Assembly (NCBI GenBank): GCA_021844355.1
Contig: JAKBTP010000219.1
Span: 1 to 7,458, forward strand
Source: a bacterium
Lineage (GTDB): Bacteria > Chloroflexota > Dormibacteria > Aeolococcales > Bog-877
Reading direction: 5' to 3'
Length of the DNA: 7,458 bases
Part shown: piece by piece, positions 1 to 6,168 of the stretch
How positions within the stretch are numbered: position 1 is the first letter of the stretch
How the letters are laid out: each line of letters begins with the position of its first letter
Position numbers and translations under genes: made by a program
Notes under the pieces: generated by a model
Seen by the model: only the letters and a program-made list of their open reading frames with translations
Database searches by the model: none
Told to the model about the DNA's origin: nothing

Positions 1-19
1 GCGGCGCGCCAGCAAACGG

Positions 20-586
20 TCACATTGGATCGAGCACTCTGCTCACGATCCATGCGTGCTTGCCAACCTGGCGACCGCGCGTGAATCCGTACTCCTCGAA
101 GAGTTCGACGGTTGCGCTGAACAAGAACCGCCCCGGCGCCTCGCGGCCGGTGGTCACCTCGGGGATGGCCTCGACCAGCCCGCCGCCTGAGTGAGCGATC
201 TGATCGAGGGCGCCCTCCAGCGCCGCCCTTGCTAAGCCCTGGCCGCGATGTCCCTTGTCGACGTAGAAGCAAGTGATCCGCCAGTCCGGGCGTGGCGGCG
301 CGTCCTTCGCGTACTCGCGGTTGTGCTTGATGTTTGAGAGTTCCTCGGGGCTGCCGTACTGGCACCACCCCTGGGCGGCACCGCTACCATCGAAGACGAG
401 GGCAGCGTGAGCACGACCGGTCCGGACCCGGTCCTCCTTGACCGCCCGATAGCTGAGCCCGCGCTGTCCGCACTCTGGGTGGTAGCCGATGCACCAGCAC
501 CCGCCGAAGATCCCGTTGTTGCGCTCCACAAGCTCCGAGAAGGCATCCCAGGTAACGGCGTCGAGCGGCCGGATCGTGTATGACAT
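20..586 (-). CDS. GNAT family N-acetyltransferase
   Basis: Predicted 188-aa cytoplasmic acetyltransferase that would move an acetyl group from acetyl-CoA to an unknown amine. The acetyl-CoA-binding motif A is visible around residues 104-119: beta-strand ITCFYVD followed by HRGQGLA, the R/Q-x-x-G-x-G/A pyrophosphate loop. The N-terminus has a Cys-rich GGCWCIGYHPE stretch (28-38) that I associate with one GNAT subfamily common in actinobacteria. The C-terminus ends with the usual FEEYGFTR segment (163-170), complete before the TGA. I chose the ATG at 586 because the domain begins directly after it (SYTIRPL). The reading frame stays open upstream to 865, but that extension is low-complexity, not GNAT-like, and would run through the tetR operator. 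There is no clear Shine-Dalgarno. The gene is divergent from the tetR-ABC operon, 249 bp away. Substrate is unknown; a link to the exporter is only positional. Confidence 0.85.
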   Translation of the reverse strand: MSYTIRPLDAVTWDAFSELVERNNGIFGGCWCIGYHPECGQRGLSYRAVKEDRVRTGRAHAALVFDGSGAAQGWCQYGSPEELSNIKHNREYAKDAPPRPDWRITCFYVDKGHRGQGLARAALEGALDQIAHSGGGLVEAIPEVTTGREAPGRFLFSATVELFEEYGFTRGRQVGKHAWIVSRVLDPM

Positions 587-594
587 GGTCGAGT

Positions 595-600
595 ACTTTA
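595..600 (-). promoter_or_regulatory. Possible -10 element for the GNAT gene
   Basis: On the minus strand TAAAGT lies 8 nt upstream of the GNAT ATG. With no Shine-Dalgarno present, this would fit a leaderless or nearly leaderless transcript. No convincing -35 hexamer is seen, so this is weak. Confidence 0.2.
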
Positions 601-714
601 TCGCGCGAGTGCTGCCTCCCAGCCTGATCGTGACAGCCGAATTCGACCCCTTCAGGGATGAAGGCTTGCAACTCGGCCACCGAGATGGGCGCCGCGGGCC
701 GCCCGGCCCCGCAG

Positions 715-743
715 GGCCAATGGGGAGCTGCCAAGGCCAATGG
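715..743. repeat. Two direct copies of GGCCAATGG
   Basis: GGCCAATGG occurs at 715-723 and again at 735-743, a 20-bp pitch, about two helical turns. Both copies lie in the GNAT/tetR intergenic region upstream of the tetR promoter. They could be a tandem protein-binding site or chance in GC-rich DNA. Confidence 0.25.
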
Positions 744-766
744 CACGCGCCGCCTGGACATGTCAC

Positions 767-796
767 TTGACGGGCTACAGACACCCATGCTATTGA
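767..796 (+). promoter_or_regulatory. Probable tetR-operon promoter
   Basis: A good -35 hexamer TTGACG (767-772) is followed after 18 bp by a weak -10, TATTGA (791-796). The -10 lies inside the left arm of the palindrome at 792-820, so a repressor bound there would block RNA polymerase. The -35 is convincing and the -10 assignment tentative. Confidence 0.45.
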
Positions 797-820
797 TAGA
801 CCGACAGTCGGTCTATCAAT
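792..820. promoter_or_regulatory. TetR operator, perfect 29-bp palindrome
   Basis: Two perfectly complementary 14-bp arms, ATTGATAGACCGAC (792-805) and GTCGGTCTATCAAT (807-820), flank a single central A at 806. The core GACCGAC/GTCGGTC resembles operators of several TetR-family regulators. It lies 15 bp before the tetR start codon and overlaps the likely -10, the classic place for autorepression of a TetR-ABC operon. It is 205 bp from the GNAT start, so control of GNAT from this site is less likely. Confidence 0.82.
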
Positions 821-821
821 T

Positions 822-827
822 GGGGAG
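822..827 (+). promoter_or_regulatory. Ribosome binding site of tetR
   Basis: GGGGAG lies 8 nt before the ATG at 836. This supports the 836 start and shows that this operon, unlike the toxin-antitoxin genes to the right, uses a leadered transcript. Confidence 0.65.
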
Positions 828-835
828 ATCCATCC

Positions 836-1519
836 ATGGCACGTACGGTGGATGTGGAAGACCACGCGCTGAAGCGTGATGCCTACCTCGATGCCGCCCA
901 GACCCTAATCCAGAGGGTCGGCTACGACCAGATGAGCATCCAGGATGTGCTCGCCGCGGTGGGGTCGTCCAGGGGAGCGCTGTATCACTACTTCCCCTCC
1001 AAGACCGCGCTGCTGGACGGGGTCGTCGAGCGGATGGTCGTCGCCGCCTTCGATGCGACCGAGAGAGTGCTGGCGGACGCGTCGCTGCCCGCGCCCGAGA
1101 AATTGCGCCGGCTCTTCGGTGGGATGATCGCATGGAAGTCGGAGCGCCGCGACCTCGTCCTCGCCCTAGTCCGCGTCTGGCTCTCCGACGAGAACACCCT
1201 GGTACGCGACAAGCTCCGGGTGCAGCTGGACTCAACGCTGGTGCCGCGCCTGCGCGCCGTCATCGCCCAGGGCGTGCGCGAGGGTACGTTCGCAGTCACC
1301 TCGCCCGAGGCGAGCACTCGGGTCATCGTGACCCTGCTCCTAGGAGCTCAGGATCTGGCCTGCCGGCTGTACCTGGAGAGGCAGGCCGGCACGGTCCCTC
1401 TCGACGCGATCGCGGCCGCCCTCACCGCCTTCAGTGACGCGATGGCCCGCGTCCTCGGGGCGCCACCCGAGCAGCTTTCGTTCATCGACGACGCGGTGGT
1501 CCGTGCGTGGTTCGCATGA
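836..1519 (+). CDS. TetR/AcrR family transcriptional repressor
   Basis: 227-aa regulator of ordinary TetR length. The N-terminal helix-turn-helix spans about residues 13-58: helix 1 YLDAAQTLIQRVGY, then MSIQDVLAAVGSS, and the recognition helix with the family signature RGALYHYFPSK (46-56). The remaining roughly 165 residues are predicted helical and would form the ligand-binding and dimer domain, including KSERRDLVLALVRVWLSDEN (101-120). The start is supported by GGGGAG 8 nt upstream. It is first in an operon: its TGA overlaps a possible ATG of the ABC ATPase gene (ATGA, 1516-1519), although the preferred ATPase start is 1549. It most likely binds the palindrome at 792-820, repressing itself and the exporter until a ligand, probably an exporter substrate, releases it. 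The ligand is unknown. Confidence 0.93.
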   Translation: MARTVDVEDHALKRDAYLDAAQTLIQRVGYDQMSIQDVLAAVGSSRGALYHYFPSKTALLDGVVERMVVAAFDATERVLADASLPAPEKLRRLFGGMIAWKSERRDLVLALVRVWLSDENTLVRDKLRVQLDSTLVPRLRAVIAQGVREGTFAVTSPEASTRVIVTLLLGAQDLACRLYLERQAGTVPLDAIAAALTAFSDAMARVLGAPPEQLSFIDDAVVRAWFA

Positions 1520-1537
1520 GCCCCACGGCCCAACCCC

Positions 1538-1544
1538 AGGAGAG
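1538..1544 (+). promoter_or_regulatory. Ribosome binding site of the ABC ATPase gene
   Basis: AGGAGAG ends 4 nt before the ATG at 1549. It decides the start in favour of 1549 over the upstream in-frame ATG at 1516, which overlaps the tetR stop but has no such site. Confidence 0.65.
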
Positions 1545-1548
1545 TGCC

Positions 1549-2460
1549 ATGGCCCCAGTCATCCAGACGCTCGGCCTCACCAAGCACTACGGAGGCCACC
1601 GGGGCATCGAGCAGGTCGAGTTCGAGGTCGCAGCCGGCGAGGTCTTCGGGTTCCTCGGGCCCAACGGCGCGGGCAAGACCACCACCATCCGCATCCTCCT
1701 CGACACCGTCCGCGCGACCGCGGGAACGGCGCGGATCTTCGGCCTGGACTCCCGGTCCGACAGCGTCGCCATCCATCGGCGCGTCGGCTACCTGCCGGGG
1801 GAGTTCTCCCTCTACGACCGGCTCACGGGGCGCGAGACGGTGGACTACTTCAGCAAGCTCCACGGCGGCGTGGACCGCGCCTATCAGGCACAGTTGGCAG
1901 AGCGTCTGGATGTCGACCTGTCGCGCCGGTACCGCGACTACTCGCGCGGCAACAAGCAGAAGGTCGCCCTCATCACGGCGCTGCAGCACAGACCCGACCT
2001 GCTGGTCCTCGACGAGCCGAGCTCCGGCCTCGACCCCTTGGGGCAGCAGACGTTTCTGGCGCTGCTGCGCGAGGCCCGTGAGGACGGGCGCACGGTGTTC
2101 CTCTCCAGTCACGTCCTCGACGAGGTTCGGCGCAGCTGTGACCGCGTCGGAATCATCCGCGAGGGCCGGCTGGAGACGGTTGCCCCGGTAGACCAGTTGC
2201 GGGACATGGCCCACCACGAGGTCGAGCTGCGCTTCGCCGGAGCTGTAACCGCCGCCGAGTTCGAGTCGCTCCCTGGCGTCAGCATTGTCACTGCCACGGA
2301 TCACGAGTTGCACCTCACGGTGACCGGCGAGATGGATCCGGTCGTGCGTGCGGCGGCGCGCCATCACCTGATCGACTTCACCAGCCGCGAGCCGAGCCTT
2401 GAGGAGTTCTTCCTCGCCCACTACCGTGCCGGGACAGCGGCCGCGGACGACCGCGGATGA
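1549..2460 (+). CDS. ABC exporter ATP-binding protein (drug/polyketide exporter type)
   Basis: 303-aa ATPase that would power the permease encoded next. Seen in order: Walker A GPNGAGKTT (37-45), Q-loop region YLPGEFSLYD (81-90), ABC signature variant YSRGNKQK (131-138), Walker B LLVLDEPSSGLD (151-162) with catalytic Glu156, H-loop SSHVLDE (186-192, His188), then a C-terminal domain ending in EPSLEEFFLAHY. The usual Q-loop Gln is Gly/Glu and the signature is SRGNKQK rather than LSGGQ; both are traits I associate with the ABC-2 drug-exporter branch, including tetronasin-resistance-like pairs, so they are not defects. The start at 1549 has AGGAGAG just upstream; ATG 1516 would add 11 residues. 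The stop overlaps the permease ATG (ATGA at 2457-2460), implying translational coupling and a fixed stoichiometry. Substrate not determinable. Confidence 0.93.
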   Translation: MAPVIQTLGLTKHYGGHRGIEQVEFEVAAGEVFGFLGPNGAGKTTTIRILLDTVRATAGTARIFGLDSRSDSVAIHRRVGYLPGEFSLYDRLTGRETVDYFSKLHGGVDRAYQAQLAERLDVDLSRRYRDYSRGNKQKVALITALQHRPDLLVLDEPSSGLDPLGQQTFLALLREAREDGRTVFLSSHVLDEVRRSCDRVGIIREGRLETVAPVDQLRDMAHHEVELRFAGAVTAAEFESLPGVSIVTATDHELHLTVTGEMDPVVRAAARHHLIDFTSREPSLEEFFLAHYRAGTAAADDRG

Positions 2461-4154
2461 GCCGCCGCCAACCACGCAGCCGGCTCGACCAACGGCGCTA
2501 CCGGCACTCCCTGTCTCGCTCGCTCGTCACCGCCGTGTACCGCCGGACGTTGCGCGACTCGCGCAACGCCGTCGTGGTGGTGGGTGGAGTGCTCGCGCTG
2601 ATGCTCATCGCCGCCGCCGGGGCCTATGGGCGCTCCTACACGACGCCCGCCTCCCGGGTGTCGTTCGCCAACCTGCTGACGAGCATGCCGGCCGCGCTGC
2701 GTGGGGTCACCGGCGACCCCCATCCGGCCAACCTGACGACCCTGGGCGGGATGGTGTCCTTCAAGGACGCGACCTGGGTCTGCGGCATTGCCGCACTCTG
2801 GTCCATAGTCGCCCTGTCGGCGTCGATCGCCGGTGAGGCCCGCCGTGGTCGCCTCGAACTGGTGATCGCGACCCCAGTCTCGCGCCGCCGGGTCGCGGTC
2901 GAGAAGGTGGCGGCTCATGTGACCGGGATGGCCATCATCGCCGCCATCTGCGCCGCCACGGCGTGGCTGTTCGGGATCGCCTTCGGCAGTCTGCCCGGGG
3001 ATGCGGTGACGGTCGGCAACGCCATCGGCTTCGGGCTCTGGGTCATGCTGATGGCGCTGGCATCCGGCTCGGTCGCGTTCGCCCTGGCCCCGCTCGTCGG
3101 TCGGGCCGGCGCGGCGGGCATCGCCACGGCCGTAACGGTCGGCGGCGCGCTTGCGTACGGCTACGAGACAGCCGCCCCCTGGCTGAGGGGGCTCGGGCAG
3201 GTGACCTGGTTCGGCTGGACCGGCCACGACCAGCCACTCGCGGGGCAGCCGGACTGGATGACGCTGATCCCGGTCGTGGCCATCACGACTGTGCTGCTGG
3301 GGACCGGTGTCGAGCTCACCGCCCGCCGCGATGTGGGCGCGACCATCTCCATCCCCTGGCTGCGCTGGCCGCGGGTCCTGCTGGGACTGGGCGGACCGCT
3401 GCGACGCGCGGCCGGTGATCGCCTTCCGATCGCGCTGGCCTGGGGTCTTGGGCTCGGCGTCTACGGCTTCGTGATCGGCGATGCCGCCTCGGCGGTTGCC
3501 GCCAGCATCAAGAAGGAAGCTCCCACCTCCACCCTCTCCGTCTACCACACGCTGTTCCCGGGCGTCGACATCGGTACCACGGCGGGACTCCTCCAGATCG
3601 CATTCGTCGCCATCGGCCTGGTCCTGGCGGGGGTGGCCGCGGTCACCCTGGTCTCTGGATGGGCAGCTGATGAGGCCAACGGCCGCCTCGACGTCCTGCT
3701 CGGGACACGGTTGAGCCGCGAACGCTGGCTCATCACATCGGCGCTCGGCACGATGGCCGCGGTGGTCGCGATGACAGTGGTGACCGCGCTCGGCATCGCG
3801 CTGGGAGCGCTCGCCGCCGGCAGCGACGGGTTGACGCCGCTGCTGGGGAGCGCGGCCCTCGGCCTCTACGCCATCGCCGTGGTCGGCGTGGGCGTGGCGG
3901 TCGGCGGCTGGATCGGAGCCAGGGCGGCGGCGCCCGTCTGCGGCGCCGCCGTTGGCGCGACCTTCCTGCTCAGCCTGCTCGCCCCCGGCCTCCACCTGCC
4001 CGGCTGGGTCGGTCAGTTGGCCTTGACCTCGCACCTTGGCCAGCCCATGGTGGGCCAATGGGATGGCGTGGGCGTGATCGCCTGCCTGGGGCTGGCCGGT
4101 GGGGGCGTCGCCCTTGGCACCTGGGGCATGCGACGACGCGACGTGGGGCGCTGA
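2457..4154 (+). CDS. ABC-2 type exporter permease, two homologous halves, about 12 TM helices
   Basis: 565-aa membrane protein, partner of the preceding ATPase. Hydrophobic segments near residues 37-57, 105-124, 154-178, 188-212, 216-236, 266-284, 322-344, 376-402, 428-454, 460-484, 490-510 and 536-556 give about 12 helices, with a basic cytoplasmic N-terminus. The two halves repeat: GEARRGRLELVIATPVSRRR (126-145) matches DEANGRLDVLLGTRLSRER (405-423), each between the second and third helix of its half, the likely coupling helix contacting the ATPase. The length and internal duplication match the actinobacterial tetronasin/polyketide exporter permease family (TnrB3-like), so one copy could form the whole membrane domain. 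ATG 2457 overlaps the ATPase stop and the preceding sequence has only a weak ribosome site, so coupled translation is likely. No terminator is visible after the TGA. Likely export of a toxic hydrophobic compound. Confidence 0.9.
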   Translation: MSRRQPRSRLDQRRYRHSLSRSLVTAVYRRTLRDSRNAVVVVGGVLALMLIAAAGAYGRSYTTPASRVSFANLLTSMPAALRGVTGDPHPANLTTLGGMVSFKDATWVCGIAALWSIVALSASIAGEARRGRLELVIATPVSRRRVAVEKVAAHVTGMAIIAAICAATAWLFGIAFGSLPGDAVTVGNAIGFGLWVMLMALASGSVAFALAPLVGRAGAAGIATAVTVGGALAYGYETAAPWLRGLGQVTWFGWTGHDQPLAGQPDWMTLIPVVAITTVLLGTGVELTARRDVGATISIPWLRWPRVLLGLGGPLRRAAGDRLPIALAWGLGLGVYGFVIGDAASAVAASIKKEAPTSTLSVYHTLFPGVDIGTTAGLLQIAFVAIGLVLAGVAAVTLVSGWAADEANGRLDVLLGTRLSRERWLITSALGTMAAVVAMTVVTALGIALGALAAGSDGLTPLLGSAALGLYAIAVVGVGVAVGGWIGARAAAPVCGAAVGATFLLSLLAPGLHLPGWVGQLALTSHLGQPMVGQWDGVGVIACLGLAGGGVALGTWGMRRRDVGR

Positions 4155-4157
4155 AGC

Positions 4158-4250
4158 AATGATGGAAGGTGGATCACCACGGCAAATCGGAAGGGGCAGG
4201 TCGCGCATCTCCGACCCGCTGCCCGACGGCTACGATTTTCCGCCGGGACC
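4158..4250 (+). pseudogene. Possible relic of an AbrB/MazE-type (VapB) antitoxin N-terminus
   Basis: In the frame directly after the permease stop, the DNA reads ITTANRKGQV followed by HLRPAARRLRFSAGT. AbrB/SpoVT swapped-hairpin antitoxins have the pattern KGQV, then proline/lysine, R-x-R-L, and G-T at this spacing, and K, G, Q, V, R, L, G and T all fall at the expected places over 20 residues. There is no start codon, and the rest of the domain is absent because the vapC-like frame begins at the same point. I read it as the stump of a vapB whose remainder was deleted together with the vapC start. The match is short and by eye, so it could be chance. Confidence 0.3.
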
Positions 4251-4633
4251 TATCCGTGCTCCGAGAGGAACCTGGGTGAGCGAAGGTCGAGGAGATCCTA
4301 CGGGCCGGCTGGCCGCGGATGACCCTCGTCAACCTCGGAGAGGTCGCCTATATCCTCGAACGCACCTCCGACACTGGAGCCGACGACGAGGTGTGGGCGA
4401 ACCTCGGCGCCGAGAGCCGGCCCGGCGGGGTGCCGGTTCGCTGGATCGACGTCCATGACACTCTCGTGCGCCGGGCGGCGGCTATCGAGGCGCGAGGCGG
4501 GATGAGCTATACCAACGCCTTCGCCGCTGCCACCGCATCGGTGCTCGATTGCGCGGTGCCCACCGGTGGCCCCGAGTAGCGCGTGGCAGAGGAGGCGGGA
4601 GTCACCGTCCGCTGGCTCGGGCGGAGGGCATAG
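4247..4633 (+). pseudogene. Broken VapC-type PIN-domain toxin
   Basis: One frame carries most of a VapC ribonuclease but is interrupted twice. It reads LSVLREEPG, TGA (4277-4279), AKVEEILRAGWPRMTLVNLGEV (the NLGEV Glu is the second active-site acid), then SYTNAFAAA, then PTGGPE, TAG (4577-4579), and RVAEEAGVTVRWLG to TAG at 4631. VapC proteins normally have SYxDAFAAA and TGDPEF. Here the first Asp is Asn (AAC, 4514-4516) and the second Gly (GGC, 4568-4570), each one transition from GAC. The N-terminal segment with the first catalytic Asp is missing or shortened. The longest open piece is 86 aa (4319-4579); if translated it should have no nuclease activity. A VapC remnant is clear from the whole pattern; inactivation follows from stops plus lost acids. 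The antitoxin is absent or reduced to the stump just upstream. Confidence 0.75.
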
Positions 4634-4753
4634 CGCCCTTCACCGGTGCTCACCCCGCCAGCGCCAGCTCCGGCCGGAGCGCGGGCGCCGGGTCCCTACA
4701 ACTGGCGCAACAGCCCGCCTAACACCTGAGAAGGTCGGCCCGTTGGCACGGCT

Positions 4754-5278
4754 GTGATCAGCCCTCCAATGCGAATCCGGCGGGTCGGCCCGGGATCGAA
4801 GTGGGCACTGATGGTGGCTCTCACCGTCGTCTTACTGCCGTTGGTCGCGGCGTGTAGTAGAGCCCAGACTCGACCGCCAGGCCCAGCTCACGCGTCGACC
4901 TCCAGCCCGACTATGGTGCTCCCGGACGCCTGCAGCAAGGACCCAGCATCCCTGGTGGCGGGATCGCGGGTGCCTCCAGCAGATCTCGCCTCAATTGACT
5001 TCCTCAGCCCGTCGATCGGGGTCGGGGTGACCCTGTCTTCGGTTATGTGCACGTGGCACAAGTCCGCAGTCGACGGCGTCCAGCTCGGCAGCGAGCCGTA
5101 CCCCACGCGCCTCGCGATGGCAAGGACGGGAGGTGAGACCTGGACGGTGGAGGGCGGTCCTCTCCCCAGGAGCCTGCTGACCAACTTCGTCACGAGGCTC
5201 GCCTTCTCGAGTGCGACCACCGGCTGGGTCGGTGCGGACGGACACTTGGCCAGCACCAGAGATGGGGGGCGGCTCTGA
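4754..5278 (+). CDS. Truncated lipoprotein with BNR/Ycf48-like repeats
   Basis: 174-aa open frame from GTG 4754 (alternative ATG 4769; neither has a clear ribosome site). Residues 7-34 are a lipoprotein signal: basic start, hydrophobic core ALMVALTVVLLPL, lipobox LVAAC with acylated Cys34. A Ser/Pro/Thr-rich linker follows, then two beta-propeller-like repeats: IDFLSPSIGVGV with MARTGGETW (81-130), and LAFSSATTGWVGADGHLASTRDGGRL (149-174). The G-G-x-T-W and D-G-G-R motifs are those of BNR/sialidase and Ycf48-type repeats, found in secreted or surface proteins of unclear role. The frame stops exactly where the motif requires Trp (DGGR-L/T-W), and the downstream DNA continues the protein in frame. 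Ycf48-like proteins usually have several more blades, so this is most likely a degrading gene; a short product tethered to the membrane remains possible. Confidence 0.6.
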   Translation: MISPPMRIRRVGPGSKWALMVALTVVLLPLVAACSRAQTRPPGPAHASTSSPTMVLPDACSKDPASLVAGSRVPPADLASIDFLSPSIGVGVTLSSVMCTWHKSAVDGVQLGSEPYPTRLAMARTGGETWTVEGGPLPRSLLTNFVTRLAFSSATTGWVGADGHLASTRDGGRL

Positions 5279-5362
5279 AAGGTGGTCAACCCGGGAGGGA
5301 GCGTAGCCAAGGTGGTCCGATCTAGTGGGCCCATTAGTACCAAGCCACACTTGGACCGTTGA
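5279..5362 (+). pseudogene. In-frame continuation of the truncated lipoprotein
   Basis: Directly after the TGA at 5276-5278 the same frame reads KVVNPGGSVAKVVRSSGP and runs 27 codons to TGA at 5360-5362. With Trp at the stop codon, the junction gives DGGRLWKVVNPGG, the normal end of a BNR repeat and start of the next strand. A single G-to-A change at 5278 (TGG to TGA) explains the break. No further repeats are recognisable beyond 5362 in any frame, so the rest of the gene has been lost. Confidence 0.55.
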
Positions 5363-5748
5363 GTAGGGCCCGGGCACTGGGCCGCGCGGCCGACCTTGAG
5401 CGGGTCACCGGGGTCGCTGCCCGAACCGTGATTCTCAGTGATCAAATGGCCAAGGACGCCACAGAGGCGATCCGCCAGCGGCGAGCGGCATACGCGCGAG
5501 GTTGCGCCACGGCGGCAGGGACCCCAGCGTTCCTGAGCCAATCCCTCAGGGCGCGAGCGGTAAGGACACGCCATCGCCGGTGAGTCTCGGCGGGCGAGCC
5601 ATGGATACCAGGGTGCCCGCCTTGCTGCTGCCAGCTGCGTGGGCCCGGGGCACGGCCCTCTGGGGCAAGGAAACTCCGCCGAGCTGACCGCACATCTCTG
5701 GGTCGCAGGCCTTCTCCTGTGGGAGGAGGGGAGTGCTCCGCCGGTGGA
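5363..5748. other. 386 bases without a recognisable gene
   Basis: This stretch lies between the decayed lipoprotein gene and the end of the convergent HicA-like toxin gene. A 74-codon frame from TTG 5359 to 5583 contains ILSDQMAKDATEAIRQRR but matches no family I know and has no ribosome site. The only clear structure is a 12-bp palindrome GGCCGCGCGGCC (5380-5391). A weak imperfect hairpin (CTTCTCC/GGAGGAG, near 5711-5728) lies downstream of the toxin stop on the minus strand but has no U-tract, so I do not call a terminator. No tRNA or CRISPR-like repeats are seen. Confidence 0.5.
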
Positions 5749-6168
5749 CTACGTGGTTGGCTTCGCCCAGGTCTCGCGCGCCAGCTCGATGGCCCTATCC
5801 CGACCCAGTTGGGCGATAGCGGCGAGGGACATTCCCAGCCGCGCGGTGAGCAGCTCGGCAGCCCACAGAGGGATCTGCTCGATCTCCTCCTCAAGGGGTG
5901 GGCCGCTTGGCCGCTCGACCGGCCTCTTGTCTCGAAGAGACTTCCAGAAGTCCTCGTCGCTGACGCCGAGCTGATCGCGAAGGATCGCCCGCCATCGTCC
6001 CTGGCTCATCGTCTTCTTCGACGAGTGCGAGATGCGCGTCTCCAGAACGGTGCCGTCATCCAACACGAGTCTGTAGTAACGATGGTCCGGACTCCGCCCC
6101 ACGGCCACCTCCTCCCACCCGTCGATCCGGCAGAAGGCTTCGACCTCTGACCAGTCCGGCGTCCTCAC
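5749..6168 (-). CDS. HicA-like toxin with C-terminal extension
   Basis: 139 aa, second gene of a minus-strand toxin-antitoxin operon. HicA toxins are small double-stranded-RNA-binding-fold mRNA interferases. The order of elements here fits: helix VEAFCRIDGWEEV (9-21), strand SPDHRYYRLVLDDG (26-39) with His29 where HicA has its catalytic His, then ISHSSKKTMSQGRWRAILRD (46-65), the counterpart of HicA's strand plus G-T-L-R-x-I-L-R helix, and VSDEDFW (69-75). Ordinary HicA proteins end near here at 60-80 aa; this one has about 50 more residues, a proline-rich linker then two or three helices (97-134). The start is GTG 6168, in a 4-nt GTGA overlap with the antitoxin stop, so translation is coupled. 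The relation to HicA is recognised by eye and distant; RNase activity is an inference. Confidence 0.7.
   Translation of the reverse strand: MRTPDWSEVEAFCRIDGWEEVAVGRSPDHRYYRLVLDDGTVLETRISHSSKKTMSQGRWRAILRDQLGVSDEDFWKSLRDKRPVERPSGPPLEEEIEQIPLWAAELLTARLGMSLAAIAQLGRDRAIELARETWAKPTT

Noticed and set aside
587..865. N-terminal extension of the GNAT frame (94 codons upstream of ATG 586)
   Set aside because: It is low-complexity, runs through the tetR operator and start, and the GNAT domain begins right at ATG 586.
1348..2475. A 375-codon minus-strand frame opposite the ABC ATPase
   Set aside because: The plus strand has all ABC ATPase motifs in order; the antisense frame has none of any family.
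2421..4208. A 595-codon open frame on the minus strand opposite the permease
   Set aside because: It is rich in Arg, Gly, Asp, Gln and His with no domain, the usual antisense shadow of a GC-rich gene; the plus strand encodes a clear membrane protein.
4277..5278. TGA read as tryptophan (genetic recoding), since TGA at 4277 and 5276 both fall at sites where Trp would fit
   Set aside because: TGA is the normal stop of tetR, the ATPase, the permease and the RHH gene here, the genome is GC-rich, and the VapC relic also has a TAG and lost catalytic residues. Decay is simpler.
5380..5391. 12-bp palindrome GGCCGCGCGGCC as a regulatory site
   Set aside because: G/C-only palindromes are frequent in such DNA, and no promoter or gene start is nearby.
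4888..5574. 228-codon minus-strand frame opposite the lipoprotein
   Set aside because: The plus strand has a lipoprotein signal and BNR motifs; the antisense frame has no domain or plausible start.
5359..5583. 74-codon frame starting at TTG 5359
   Set aside because: No ribosome site, no recognisable domain, and it begins inside the remnant lipoprotein frame; probably chance.
5711..5728. Hairpin downstream of the HicA-like toxin as a terminator
   Set aside because: The stem has a mismatch and no U-tract follows on the minus strand.
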